Notes under the pieces: model-generated
What the model was told of the DNA's origin: nothing
Database searches by the model: none
Seen by the model: only the letters and a program-made list of their open reading frames with translations
Shown: in pieces, positions 26,686 to 34,626 of the stretch
Layout: each line of letters begins with the position of its first letter
Numbering within the stretch: the stretch's first letter is position 1
Position numbers and translations under genes: made by a program
Assembly (NCBI RefSeq): GCF_041447285.1
Contig: NZ_JBGMEB010000006.1
Coordinates: forward strand, 186,001-250,000
Source: Methanomethylovorans sp041447285
GTDB lineage: Archaea; Halobacteriota; Methanosarcinia; Methanosarcinales; Methanosarcinaceae
Direction of reading: 5' to 3'
DNA: 64,000 nt

Positions 26686-27690
26686 TTGAAAAAAATCAGT
26701 GTGTGTAAACTGGCATTTATCTTTTTGATTGTATCTTTTTGTTTTCTGCATTTAGTTGCAGCCAACGAAACATGTGATACTATAGGACAGTATGGTCCAG
26801 CTTTAGCAACGTCTGTCATATCTACTGAAGGATACGGTCAATTGTCTCTTTTACAGACCATACATGTCTATTGGTTGTGGGTACTTCACCTTTGCATCGT
26901 AGTAATTCTTCTGGTCCTGTATATTCTATATATTCGCAGGTATAACAAAATGCTTAAGCAAGAAGTCGCAGAACGCAGGATCATGGAACAAAAGCTGGAG
27001 CAATATGCAGCTGAGCTTAAGCATTCCAACGAGATGAAAGATCTATTCACAGATATACTAAGGCACGATCTGCTGAACCCCGCGGGAGTAGTCAAAGGTT
27101 ATGCAGACCTTTTGCTTGAAATGGAGACTGATATAAAGAAGCTCCAGTATCTCAAAAATGTATCCAGGTCCAATCAAAAGTTAATGGACCTTATAGAGGA
27201 TGCGGCATCTTATACAAAGCTTGATACCATTGGCAACCTGCCTCTTGAAAAAATGGATCTTAAAGGCATCATCACCAATGTTATTGACTCTATGATTCTC
27301 CAGATATCAGAAAAGCATGCTAAGGTTTCCTTTTCTTCTTCAGGAACATATCCTGCAAAGGTAAACCCTTTGGTGGAGCAGGTTTTTGTGAATTTCCTGT
27401 CCAATTCACTTAAGTATGGACCTTATAGTGCAAATATAGACATTAATATAGTGGATGCGGGAGATTCATGGAAGGTATGCTTTGCTGACGAAGGCGAAGG
27501 TATACCTGAATACTCCAAACAAGCTATTTTTGAGCGTTTCACAAGGTTAAAAGCCGGTGCAATAAAAGGATCTGGGCTCGGTCTTGCAATAGCCCAAAGA
27601 ATAGTGGAGCTTCATGGTGGTAAGCTGGGCGTAACTGACAATCCGAAAGGCACAGGAAGTGTTTTTTGGGCATCATTTTCTAAGGCATAA
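26686..27690 (+). CDS. Membrane sensor histidine kinase
   Basis: A 334-aa kinase starting with TTG at 26686, supported by AGAGGTGA six bases upstream. Residues ~1-27 are a signal or first membrane helix (LAFIFLIVSFCFLHLVAA), followed by a ~30-residue external loop and a second helix WLWVLHLCIVVILLVLYILYI (~63-83). A coiled-coil linker precedes the HisKA phospho-acceptor ILRHDLLNPAGVVKGYADLL (His127). The ATPase domain has N-box NFLSNSLKYG, G1 DEGEGIP and G2 GSGLGLAIAQRIVELHGGKLG. The sensing loop is too short for a known domain. No response regulator is adjacent. The next gene is convergent, 8 bp away. Confidence 0.93.
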   Translation: MKKISVCKLAFIFLIVSFCFLHLVAANETCDTIGQYGPALATSVISTEGYGQLSLLQTIHVYWLWVLHLCIVVILLVLYILYIRRYNKMLKQEVAERRIMEQKLEQYAAELKHSNEMKDLFTDILRHDLLNPAGVVKGYADLLLEMETDIKKLQYLKNVSRSNQKLMDLIEDAASYTKLDTIGNLPLEKMDLKGIITNVIDSMILQISEKHAKVSFSSSGTYPAKVNPLVEQVFVNFLSNSLKYGPYSANIDINIVDAGDSWKVCFADEGEGIPEYSKQAIFERFTRLKAGAIKGSGLGLAIAQRIVELHGGKLGVTDNPKGTGSVFWASFSKA

Positions 27691-27698
27691 TCCGATGG

Positions 27699-28667
27699 TC
27701 AGACTTTTCGCATAACTATAGAACCATCTCTCATATGCACTTCTTCAAACTTCTCTTTCTCTTTTTCGGGTTCATATTTGCTATAAAGCATGGATTCCAC
27801 ACGGCCACTTTGCATGGTTTTGCGTATAAAGTCAATATCTTCCTTTTCCAACCCCGTCTTAGCTGCCGGAGGACTGGTATTGGCTTTTTTCTTTGAATAG
27901 ATAGCTCCTCCTTCCATGCCAGCACCTACATATCCTTTTGAGCTTATGAAGATCAATCTGCCGTTTTTCATATATGCACCTGAGAATTCTCCAACATTGC
28001 CGTGTACTACAATTGTTCCTCCATTAAGATGAGAACCGGTGTTCATACCCGCATTTCCATTGATAGTTATAGTTCCCTGTTGCATAAGCACTCCCGTACC
28101 GTTATATACATCCCCCTCTACAACAATAGCGCCTTGCCAGTTACATCTTGCTCCTATGGTTCCCCGCAGGATGCCATCATTCAATGTGAGAGTATTTTCA
28201 GCCAATGAATTGCCTTTCAGAACATCGTTGCCCAGTCCATTGCAAAGTATGTCGGTTATAGAACGGAATTTCCTGTAGCCATTGATATCAGAAGTTACCT
28301 CCAGGATATTGCCCAGGGGCTCTGCTATGTTACCTTTTATATAGAGGCTGCCGGCTGCCATTCCCATGCCGGCTTCAGATCCCACATCACCATCAACGAA
28401 TATCTTGCCTGCTTGCTGCGTTTCACCTGTGCCGCCCAAGTGTTTCAGATCAGTTCCCATGCTATAAGCAAGCCTTTTGCCTACGTTTCCTTCTATGTAT
28501 ACATCCTCTCCTCTCTTGAGCTCAGTTACAAGGTCTGCATATGTGAAAGATGAACTTGCCTGTGAGGGTATCACATCTTCAGGCTTCAATTTACTATCGT
28601 TCCAGCAAAAATTGAATGTATAGTCGCAAATATTGTCTATTGGTTTGAGGATCCTTGTCTTCATCAT
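27699..28667 (-). CDS. GXGXG-repeat protein (glutamate synthase domain 3 / FwdC-like)
   Basis: A 322-aa protein dominated by a GXGXG right-handed beta-helix at residues ~55-250, with repeats such as VYIEGNVGKRLAYSMG, IFVDGDVGSEAGMGM, ITINGNAGMNTGSHL and IVVHGNVGEFSGAYM. This fold occurs in glutamate synthase domain 3 and in subunit C of formylmethanofuran dehydrogenase, where it is structural. The gene is not a full FwdC and has a polar C-terminal extension of ~70 residues (GLEKEDIDFIRKTMQSGRVE...). No catalytic residues are known. It is the last gene of a minus-strand operon, 4 bp behind the ferredoxin gene, so it is probably a scaffold or subunit in a redox complex with that ferredoxin. Confidence 0.82.
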   Translation of the reverse strand: MMKTRILKPIDNICDYTFNFCWNDSKLKPEDVIPSQASSSFTYADLVTELKRGEDVYIEGNVGKRLAYSMGTDLKHLGGTGETQQAGKIFVDGDVGSEAGMGMAAGSLYIKGNIAEPLGNILEVTSDINGYRKFRSITDILCNGLGNDVLKGNSLAENTLTLNDGILRGTIGARCNWQGAIVVEGDVYNGTGVLMQQGTITINGNAGMNTGSHLNGGTIVVHGNVGEFSGAYMKNGRLIFISSKGYVGAGMEGGAIYSKKKANTSPPAAKTGLEKEDIDFIRKTMQSGRVESMLYSKYEPEKEKEKFEEVHMRDGSIVMRKV

Positions 28668-28671
28668 ATTC

Positions 28672-29049
28672 TTACCCGTGTATCAGGGATGGGAGGCAGC
28701 GTGTGCATACCCATATACTTTCCATTTTATAGCGCAGAGGCATGAGATATCTTTCATTCTCTCCTTTTCCGCATTTAAAGCATTTGATGGATATGTCCGT
28801 ACTGCGAGGTTGTGACTCTGCTTTTTCCTTGTTGAATTCAACGGTCTGCCTTTGTTCAACTGAGATAGCTCCCTGTGGGCATACACCTATGCAAAAGCCC
28901 ATGCCATCACAAAGTTCTTCTGATACAACTTTGGCTTTGCCGTTGACAAGCTGTATAGCTCCCTCTGCGCAAGGAGATATGCATTTTCCACAACCGTTGC
29001 ATTTCTCTTCATCTATTTTCACTATGGTTCTTACTACCATGATGCTCAT
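28672..29049 (-). CDS. Ferredoxin-type [4Fe-4S] protein with C-terminal zinc ribbon
   Basis: About 125 aa from the ATG at 29049, chosen because AAGGAG lies just upstream; a second in-frame ATG at 29040 is also possible. Cluster 1 is CNGCGKCISPC (full CX2CX2CX3C). The second motif is CDGMGFCIGVCP, where the second cysteine position is Met, the CDGxGxC variant seen in several anaerobe ferredoxins, so its cluster may be [3Fe-4S] or use another ligand. After a 30-residue linker comes a rubredoxin/zinc-ribbon-like pair, CFKC and CTRC. It would shuttle electrons between the Dsr-like protein and the other operon products; this is inference from position. Confidence 0.86.
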   Translation of the reverse strand: MSIMVVRTIVKIDEEKCNGCGKCISPCAEGAIQLVNGKAKVVSEELCDGMGFCIGVCPQGAISVEQRQTVEFNKEKAESQPRSTDISIKCFKCGKGENERYLMPLRYKMESIWVCTRCLPSLIHG

Positions 29050-29056
29050 TTTCTCC

Positions 29057-29395
29057 TTAATGATGTGTGCCTTCCACAAGTTCCATGCCTGCATTTCTTA
29101 CTGTCTGCTTAATCTCCTCTATATGTGGACACCTTGGGTAGTTTTCCATCTGCATGCATGAACTGAGATGTACTACCTCTACTTTGAATTTCTCAAGCGA
29201 TTTTAGAAGGCGGTACACCCTGCGGCCTGAACATCCTCCGCATGTGAAGAAAGCTACCATTTCAGTGTTGCTTCCATATTCCTTGAAATATTCCCTTCTT
29301 TTGTTGAAAGCCATGAAGCAACCTATGCCCGGGCAAGCTTCTGAAACAATGTCACACCTTATTACTGCAATTTTTTTGGTTTGATCTTCTGCCAT
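29057..29395 (-). CDS. CGGC domain protein
   Basis: A 112-aa protein with the CGGC-domain hallmarks: IAVIRCDIVSEACPGIGCFMAFN at the N-terminus (three Cys), FFTCGGCSGRRVYRLL in the middle, and HLSSCMQMENYPRCPHIEEI near the end. Conserved Cys and His suggest binding of a metal or cluster, but the function of the family is not established. The stop is 7 bp before the ferredoxin start and its own start is 7 bp from the cupin stop, so the genes are tightly linked in one operon. Confidence 0.88.
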   Translation of the reverse strand: MAEDQTKKIAVIRCDIVSEACPGIGCFMAFNKRREYFKEYGSNTEMVAFFTCGGCSGRRVYRLLKSLEKFKVEVVHLSSCMQMENYPRCPHIEEIKQTVRNAGMELVEGTHH

Positions 29396-29402
29396 ATTTG
29401 CC

Positions 29403-29735
29403 TCAGGAGCGTATCATCACTAACAACATCTTGAACTTCTTCAAAGAAACCAGGCTGTGGGGCTGATTTGCAGGCATTATAATCATTTCTCCTGCCTTCA
29501 AGAGATGTTCTTTTTCTTGTATGGTAACCTGTGCTTCTCCTTCAAGTATGAATGCCATTGCATCAAAAGGTGCAGTATGCTCGCTCAGTCCCTGACCTTC
29601 ATCAAAGGCAAAAACAGTAATTGTACCATTCTTTGTTTGCGAAAGGGTACGGCTGACCACTGCTTCTTCCTGATAAGTTACAAGTTCAGAAGTTGTAAGT
29701 ACTTTTCCAGAAGGGGTTTTGCTAAGGACCTGCAT
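29403..29735 (-). CDS. Cupin domain protein
   Basis: A 110-aa single cupin. Motif 1 is partly present (GLSEHTAPFDAMAFILEGEAQVTI, with only one His where two are usual). Motif 2 is LKAGEMIIMPANQPHSL. The reduced metal-ligand set (His, Glu, His) may still hold a metal. The start ATG follows GGAGTGACAAAT. Located between the Dsr-like protein and the CGGC protein. Small cupins of this kind often bind a small ligand or act as accessory proteins of redox enzymes; the role here is unknown. Confidence 0.88.
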   Translation of the reverse strand: MQVLSKTPSGKVLTTSELVTYQEEAVVSRTLSQTKNGTITVFAFDEGQGLSEHTAPFDAMAFILEGEAQVTIQEKEHLLKAGEMIIMPANQPHSLVSLKKFKMLLVMIRS

Positions 29736-29756
29736 GATTTGTCACTCCAATAAATA

Positions 29757-29772
29757 GGCAGGTTTCCCTGCC
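29757..29772 (-). other. Hairpin between the Dsr-like and cupin genes
   Basis: GGCAGG and CCTGCC form a perfect 6-bp stem with a 4-base loop in the 52-bp gap inside the operon. On the minus strand it is followed by TATTTATT. It may act as a partial terminator or processing site giving less downstream mRNA. Confidence 0.5.
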
Positions 29773-29787
29773 AATTATATTTTCTAC

Positions 29788-30447
29788 TTATAATCCCAGA
29801 TCTTCTTTGAATTTGTCCAATCCAATCTCATCTATGAATCTGCCAAGCCTGTGTTTTGTTGCATGGCTCTTGTAATAAGTGATGATCCTATCAACCATTT
29901 CAAGAACTTCATCATCTGTAAGTTCATCGGCAATTACGTCTGCAAGCCTTGGTTTAAGGCCTGCACTACCTCCAACCATGAGGGTGTAGCCCTTGGGAGT
30001 GCCCAGGATGCCTATGTCCTTGATTGCAGGTTCTGAACAGGAGTTCATGCATCCGGCAACGGCCATCTTAAGCTTGGAAGGCAGTTCCATTCCATGATAT
30101 TTCTCATCGAGTTTCAGGCCCAAGCCTACAGCGTCCTGCTGCCCACGTTTGCAAAAAGTTGTGCCAGGACATATTTTTATGCTCCTTACACATAATCCGA
30201 CAGCTGCTGCTGGTTTCATATCCAGGTCTTTCCAGATATTATCAAGGTCCTTTTCCTTGATACCCACTATACATATTCTCTGCGCAGATGTCATTTTCAT
30301 AGCAGCAGCGTTGTACTTCTCTGCCACATCCGCTATCTTGCGCAAGAGGTCCGGAGTAACTATGCCTCCAGGTATCTGTGGTGCAATTGCATAGGTTTCC
30401 TTGTCTCTCTGTAGGATTGCTCCTTTTTCTAATTTGTCTCCGACCAT
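29788..30447 (-). CDS. Small dissimilatory sulfite reductase-like protein (Dsr-LP)
   Basis: A 219-aa nitrite/sulfite reductase homolog. The N-terminal ferredoxin-like half contains MKMTSAQRICIVGI, and the cluster/siroheme half has CPGTTFC (residues ~112-118) and CMNSC (~152-156), the CX5C...CX3C pattern that binds a [4Fe-4S]-siroheme centre. At this size it is one of the short Dsr-like proteins of methanogens, not Fsr or DsrAB; their true substrate is unknown. It is the first gene of the operon and diverges from the HxlR regulator across 77 bp. It presumably reduces a sulfur or nitrogen oxyanion, or handles siroheme. The start ATG follows GAGTGATAAAAA. Confidence 0.9.
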   Translation of the reverse strand: MVGDKLEKGAILQRDKETYAIAPQIPGGIVTPDLLRKIADVAEKYNAAAMKMTSAQRICIVGIKEKDLDNIWKDLDMKPAAAVGLCVRSIKICPGTTFCKRGQQDAVGLGLKLDEKYHGMELPSKLKMAVAGCMNSCSEPAIKDIGILGTPKGYTLMVGGSAGLKPRLADVIADELTDDEVLEMVDRIITYYKSHATKHRLGRFIDEIGLDKFKEDLGL

Positions 30448-30501
30448 TTTTTATCACTCTGTTTGGTATCTTTGAGATATTTAGTATAATTAAGATATTG
30501 A

Positions 30502-30509
30502 TTTATATA
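30502..30509 (+). promoter_or_regulatory. TATA box of the HxlR regulator gene
   Basis: TTTATATA ends 15 bp before the ATG at 30525, predicting a leaderless or nearly leaderless mRNA. The 77-bp gap to the divergent Dsr-like gene must also contain that gene's promoter, so one regulator could control both. Confidence 0.5.
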
Positions 30510-30524
30510 GTATGTAGTTTCTAT

Positions 30525-30890
30525 ATGGATACTATGAAGGATTGTACCGTCTATAAGACTGTAGATATAATAGGTAAAAAATGGTCTGTATATATCTTAT
30601 TTGAACTTCATAAGGGCGAAAAGGGTGAAAAAGGTTTTAATGAGCTTAAGCGCAAGTTGAAAGACATCACTCCAAAGACTCTTTCTGCAAGGCTGAAGGA
30701 ACTGGAGGAACAGGGTCTGATACAGAAGGTCATCGATGACTCTGTACTCCCGGTACGCTGTGAGTATTCTCTTACTGCCAGTGGAGAGGACTTCATATCA
30801 ATAATAAGAGATATCAAGGCATGGGGTCTTAAGTGGAAATTTGGCAATAAGGCATGTGAAAATTCAGTATGTAGACTCTGTGAGCTATAA
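30525..30890 (+). CDS. HxlR family transcriptional regulator with cysteine-rich C-terminus
   Basis: A 121-aa winged-helix protein. MDTMKDCTVYKTVDIIGKKW, with a Cys near the N-terminus, is followed by LKDITPKTLSARLKELEEQG and a wing ending SLTASGEDF: the MarR-like HxlR fold. The ATG at 30525 gives the normal family start; the 49 codons before it overlap the divergent gene's start and are hydrophobic noise. Unusually, it ends ACENSVCRLCEL with three cysteines in 12 residues, so with the N-terminal Cys it may sense redox state, metal or a cluster. It is divergent from the five-gene redox operon and probably regulates it. Confidence 0.9.
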   Translation: MDTMKDCTVYKTVDIIGKKWSVYILFELHKGEKGEKGFNELKRKLKDITPKTLSARLKELEEQGLIQKVIDDSVLPVRCEYSLTASGEDFISIIRDIKAWGLKWKFGNKACENSVCRLCEL

Positions 30891-30895
30891 GAAGT

Positions 30896-30948
30896 TTCAG
30901 ATATGTACTTCTGACTTTAATTTGTATTTAGAAACTTATATATCTGAA
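30896..30948. repeat. 9-bp inverted repeat downstream of the HxlR gene
   Basis: TTCAGATAT (30896-30904) and ATATCTGAA (30940-30948) are exact reverse complements 35 bases apart, just after the HxlR stop. The right arm overlaps a TATA-like CTTATATAT. It may be a regulator site for a promoter reading toward 31.0 kb. Confidence 0.35.
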
Positions 30949-30980
30949 TAATTTAAGAAGATTTAAGTAGGGGGAACAAG

Positions 30981-31040
30981 GTGTTTTCCGACAAATATCC
31001 CATAATAACTATCTTTGGAAATAGTGGACAAATGTCCTGA
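30981..31040 (+). pseudogene. Possible truncated HTH-regulator start or leader peptide
   Basis: The 311-bp gap 30891-31201 holds one interesting short ORF. GTG at 30981, after GGGGGAACAAG and a TATA-like CTTATATA (30935-30942), encodes 19 residues MFSDKYPIITIFGNSGQMS before a TGA. The piece IITIFGNSGQM resembles the N-terminus of archaeal winged-helix regulators (…FGNSxxxRVLD…). Another frame then stays open for about 40 codons without convincing similarity. It may be a decayed regulator; I see nothing else in the gap. Confidence 0.25.
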
Positions 31041-31201
31041 GAGGTAAGAAATCTCATTTTCTTGCTAATCACTGGCTTATGGTCTGTAGTTGTTTATTTG
31101 AAAGAATGTTATTCAATAAGTACCGGTTTACATTCTGGATAAAGTAGTATAAAAGTAAGATGGGCAATCAATTCTAATAGAATTTCCTGAGTGAATAGGT
31201 T

Positions 31202-32521
31202 ATGCACAATGGTCTAAGAGAAGATGCAGCTGAGATTCTTAAAAGTGCCATAGAGGCTGTGGAGCCTTCTGTAGCTGTCAAAAGGGCATTGGCAAGAGAA
31301 AAGAACACATTACAGGTAGGAAACCGCTCATACGATCTGGGTAAGTACCAGCACATCTATGTCATAGCTTTTGGGAAAGCATCTGTGCCCATGGCAAAGG
31401 CTATTGAAGAAATTCTCTATGATCTGCCTTTCCAAGGAGTAGCGATCACTAAATACGGTTCCAAGACCCAGCTTGAACGTATAGAGGTCTATGAAGCAGC
31501 ACATCCGGTTCCTGATGAGAATAGCCTTAAAGCTGGCCAGATGATAAAAGAAATTGTTTCTAAGGCAAATCAGGAAGATCTTGTCATTTTCCTGATATCC
31601 GGTGGCGGTTCCTCCTTGCTAGCTCTTCCGCGCAAGGACGTATCTTTTAAGGACTTTGTGAAGCTTCATGAAACTTTACTTCTCTCTGGGGCAACCATTA
31701 AAGAGATCAATACTGTAAGAAAGCACCTCTCTACGTTAAAGGGCGGAGGCCTCGCAAAAATGGCTTATCCTGCAGAATCTATTAGCCTTGTGCTTTCGGA
31801 TGTGGTAGGTGATCCTCTTGATATAGTTGCATCTGGACCGACTGTACCTGACTCTTCTACATTCGAGGACTTTAATGATATTGTGGAAAGATATCATATT
31901 ACTCTTCTTCCCTCCATAAGCCGCTTATTGGAGGATGGATTGAATGGATTAGTGGAAGAAACCCTTAAAGCCGGAGATCATATATTCGATCTTTGTTACA
32001 ACAAGCTGATAGGTACTAATTGTATTGCTCTGGATGCTGCTGCAAAAAAAGCATCAGATATAGGCTATAATACACTGCTGTTAAGTTCTTATATTACAGG
32101 TGAATCCAAAGAGATAGCAAAAGTGTTTGCTGCCTTGGGAAGAAATGAACTTTTACATGGGAGGCCCATGTCAAGACCAGCCTGCATTCTGGCAGGTGGA
32201 GAAGCTACTGTCACCGTAAAGAATGGTGGTAAGGGCGGTAGATGCCAGGAAATGTCACTTTCCTTTGCAATAGAAACACAAGGTCTTGAAAACCTTTTAT
32301 TCCTCGCAGCGGGTACGGATGGCATCGATGGTCCGACAGATGCAGCAGGAGCATTTGCTGACGGAAGCAGTGTGAAAAGGGCTTCTATGAGGGGTATGGA
32401 TGCAAGAGAGATGTTGGATTCACATAATTCCTATGTTTTCTTTGACAGCATTGATGATCTTCATAAAATCGGGCAGACAGGCACAAATGTGATGGATATC
32501 TATGTTCTGCTTGTGGAGTAA
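31202..32521 (+). CDS. gckA: Glycerate 2-kinase (MOFRL family)
   Basis: A 439-aa GK-II/MOFRL kinase that phosphorylates glycerate to 2-phosphoglycerate. The N-terminal domain has YVIAFGKASVPMAKAI and FLISGGGSSLLALP. The middle has KHLSTLKGGGLAKMAYPAE and the phosphate loop LVLSDVVGDPLDIVASGPT. The MOFRL domain at the C-terminus shows AGGEATVTVKNGGKGGRCQEMSL and AAGTDGIDGPTDAAGA. Length is typical of archaeal enzymes. The ATG at 31202 begins at an expected family N-terminus. It ends 13 bp before the convergent TatD stop. It may feed glycerate into the lower glycolytic segment also reached by RuBisCO and pyruvate kinase in this window. Confidence 0.94.
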   Translation: MHNGLREDAAEILKSAIEAVEPSVAVKRALAREKNTLQVGNRSYDLGKYQHIYVIAFGKASVPMAKAIEEILYDLPFQGVAITKYGSKTQLERIEVYEAAHPVPDENSLKAGQMIKEIVSKANQEDLVIFLISGGGSSLLALPRKDVSFKDFVKLHETLLLSGATIKEINTVRKHLSTLKGGGLAKMAYPAESISLVLSDVVGDPLDIVASGPTVPDSSTFEDFNDIVERYHITLLPSISRLLEDGLNGLVEETLKAGDHIFDLCYNKLIGTNCIALDAAAKKASDIGYNTLLLSSYITGESKEIAKVFAALGRNELLHGRPMSRPACILAGGEATVTVKNGGKGGRCQEMSLSFAIETQGLENLLFLAAGTDGIDGPTDAAGAFADGSSVKRASMRGMDAREMLDSHNSYVFFDSIDDLHKIGQTGTNVMDIYVLLVE

Positions 32522-32534
32522 TTGTACAAGTTTT

Positions 32535-33377
32535 TCAAAGATCAATATCAACATCATATACTAACTCGGGGTTTTCCTTATGGATCTTCCAGAAGGGTTC
32601 TTCCCCATACTCTTCGGCAAGTTTTAATGTTCTTTTGGGTATGGTTTTTGGTCCAAGCACGGTTCCTGGCCTTTGTGGATCATCGATGTAATCTGTTTCC
32701 ATCATGAACCTGGTGCCTTGTGTCAATGCTTCCTCTATAGCTCCCTTGCCTGCAAGCACTCCTGGGAATATGCCAAGTCTCTCACATACATTCACCAGCG
32801 GAGGTGCATAATGCTTTACTACTTTGTGAAGCTTGATGCCTGTTTTTTTTGCACGGGCGGTAATATCCTCAAGTTCAGTTTCTCCAACACTTTCGGTGTG
32901 TAATTGCACCGCACAGTTCAGATATTTTGCTAGTGTAAAAGCATACTCCATAATTTCATTGGAAGCTTCCCATATTTCTGGTGTGACTGGATAGTGTGGT
33001 CTTCCACTTTTTAACCCCACAGCTAGTCCCTTTTCCACGTATTCTGCAGCTATTTCCAGTCCACCTTTCATCGTCTTCATCGCAGTGGGAAGATCCATGT
33101 ACTCAAGAAGATGTGTGATCTCTGCAGGATGCACTCCAAGCACTGGAAAAGATGTCACGCCAGTTTCGTTGATCTGCCTTGAGATCTCAACAGTTTCATC
33201 AAAAACAGCCTTTTGGTCTTCGGGCTTGGTGACCTTTATTCCAAGAGTCCAGGATGGCTTCATCACAAGGAATATATGCGTTCCCCCTGCCTGCTGGAAT
33301 TCTTTTACAGCTACAAGCCCTTTGTTTCTGGGATCGATATGCATGTGTTCATCTGTTATGGGTAAATTGCCTCTCAT
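32535..33377 (-). CDS. Archaeal TatD-related metal-dependent hydrolase
   Basis: A 280-aa amidohydrolase-fold protein of the archaeal TatD-like group (COG1831). The metal-binding DEHMHID is at residues ~9-15, VLGVHPAEI at ~82, the Glu-containing segment in QLHTESVGETELED, HKVVKHYAP with two His, and the final Asp in METDYIDDPQRPGT. It is likely a hydrolase or nuclease acting on phosphoester bonds, by analogy only. A minus-strand TATA (GCTATAAAAC, plus-strand 33414-33423) suits a short leader. Divergent from the dehydrogenase gene; a small TTCGC/GCGAA hairpin lies between them. Confidence 0.86.
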   Translation of the reverse strand: MRGNLPITDEHMHIDPRNKGLVAVKEFQQAGGTHIFLVMKPSWTLGIKVTKPEDQKAVFDETVEISRQINETGVTSFPVLGVHPAEITHLLEYMDLPTAMKTMKGGLEIAAEYVEKGLAVGLKSGRPHYPVTPEIWEASNEIMEYAFTLAKYLNCAVQLHTESVGETELEDITARAKKTGIKLHKVVKHYAPPLVNVCERLGIFPGVLAGKGAIEEALTQGTRFMMETDYIDDPQRPGTVLGPKTIPKRTLKLAEEYGEEPFWKIHKENPELVYDVDIDL

Positions 33378-33472
33378 AATGAATTATATATGCCATAGCA
33401 GGATTAAAGTTTCGCGTTTTATAGCGAAGGCTTAAAAATGACATATGCCTTTAGAATGGTCGGTGATTAACA

Positions 33473-34501
33473 GTGAGTAAGACTGCAGCAGTAATTAAAG
33501 GAGATGGAGTAGGTCCTGAATTAGTAGATGCGATGTTCAAGGTCATGGAAGCTGCCGGAACTAACGTAGAGTTCATAACCTGCGATGCAGGTGCTACATG
33601 GTGGGAGCAGCATGGTGGAAATTCCCTTATCCCTGATGAAACCTGGGAGATCCTTGATAATTCCGATGCTTGTTTCAAAGGTCCTACAACCACACCCACA
33701 AAAGTAGGTGCTCCAAGAAGTGTGGCCGTTTCTCTCAGACAGAAATATGACTTGTATGCCAACGTGCGCCCCATCAAGACCTTCCCTAACACTCCTAAAC
33801 CCCTGGGTGATGTAGATTTCGTGTGTGTGCGTGAAGGCACTGAAGGATTATATATCGGTGAGGAAGTACGCCTTACAGACGATGTTTCTATAGCTATAAG
33901 GAAGATTACACGTACAGCAAGTGGAAAAGTTGCAAGGTACGCTTTTGAGGAAGCAAAAAGAAGGAACTATGATGCTGTAGTGCCAATACACAAAAGCAAC
34001 ATCCTCAGAAGAACATGTGGTCTATTCCTGGAAGAAGTAAACAAGGCAGCTCAGAATTATCCTGGTATCGAAGTATGGGAGTATCACATTGATAATATTG
34101 CACAGCAGCTTATCAAGAATCCTCAGATCTTCAACAAGAAGGTACTAGTCTCCACAAACCTCTTCATGGATGTGCTGAGCGAAGAGTGCGCAGCTCTTGT
34201 AGGAAGTATTGGGCTTATATATTCGGCCAATATAGGCGATAACTTCGCCATGTTCGAGCCAGCTCACGGTTCAGCCCCAAAATATGCTGGACAGGACAAG
34301 GTTAGTCCTGTAGCCACAGTGCTTGCAGGTGCATGGATGTTGGAATATCTTGGTGAATCAGAACAGTCAGCAGCAATTTTCAGGGCAACTGAGCGTGTCA
34401 TATCCGAAGGTAAGTATGTTACCTATGACCTGGGAGGCAATGCAAAACTCAGTGAAATGACAAACGCAATCGCCAAATACACAACAGAGGAGCTTAAGTA
34501 A
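33473..34501 (+). CDS. Isocitrate/isopropylmalate-type dehydrogenase (likely isocitrate dehydrogenase)
   Basis: A 342-aa beta-decarboxylating dehydrogenase. The GDGVGPELV start, substrate arginines in SLRQKYDLYANVRPIK, FVCVREGTEGLYIGEE, the catalytic Lys-Asn segment VVPIHKSNILRRT, and NIGDNFAMFEPAHGSAPKYAGQD are all present. The start is GTG at 33473 behind GGTGATT (33462-33468). The same fold serves isocitrate, 3-isopropylmalate and homoisocitrate (AksF). The convergent neighbour is a Re-citrate-synthase-like enzyme, which favours isocitrate and a partial oxidative TCA branch to 2-oxoglutarate, as known for Methanosarcina. Substrate choice is inference. Confidence 0.9.
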   Translation: MSKTAAVIKGDGVGPELVDAMFKVMEAAGTNVEFITCDAGATWWEQHGGNSLIPDETWEILDNSDACFKGPTTTPTKVGAPRSVAVSLRQKYDLYANVRPIKTFPNTPKPLGDVDFVCVREGTEGLYIGEEVRLTDDVSIAIRKITRTASGKVARYAFEEAKRRNYDAVVPIHKSNILRRTCGLFLEEVNKAAQNYPGIEVWEYHIDNIAQQLIKNPQIFNKKVLVSTNLFMDVLSEECAALVGSIGLIYSANIGDNFAMFEPAHGSAPKYAGQDKVSPVATVLAGAWMLEYLGESEQSAAIFRATERVISEGKYVTYDLGGNAKLSEMTNAIAKYTTEELK

Positions 34502-34626
34502 TAGCTTCTCTTATTTTTAAATAGGTCTTAAAAAACTGTCTTTATTTTTGGCCTTCAAAAAAGAAGGGTTGTGGCAGACTAACACTTATCATTCTTTATG
34601 ATTTGAACGCCTGCCCTTTTATTCAT

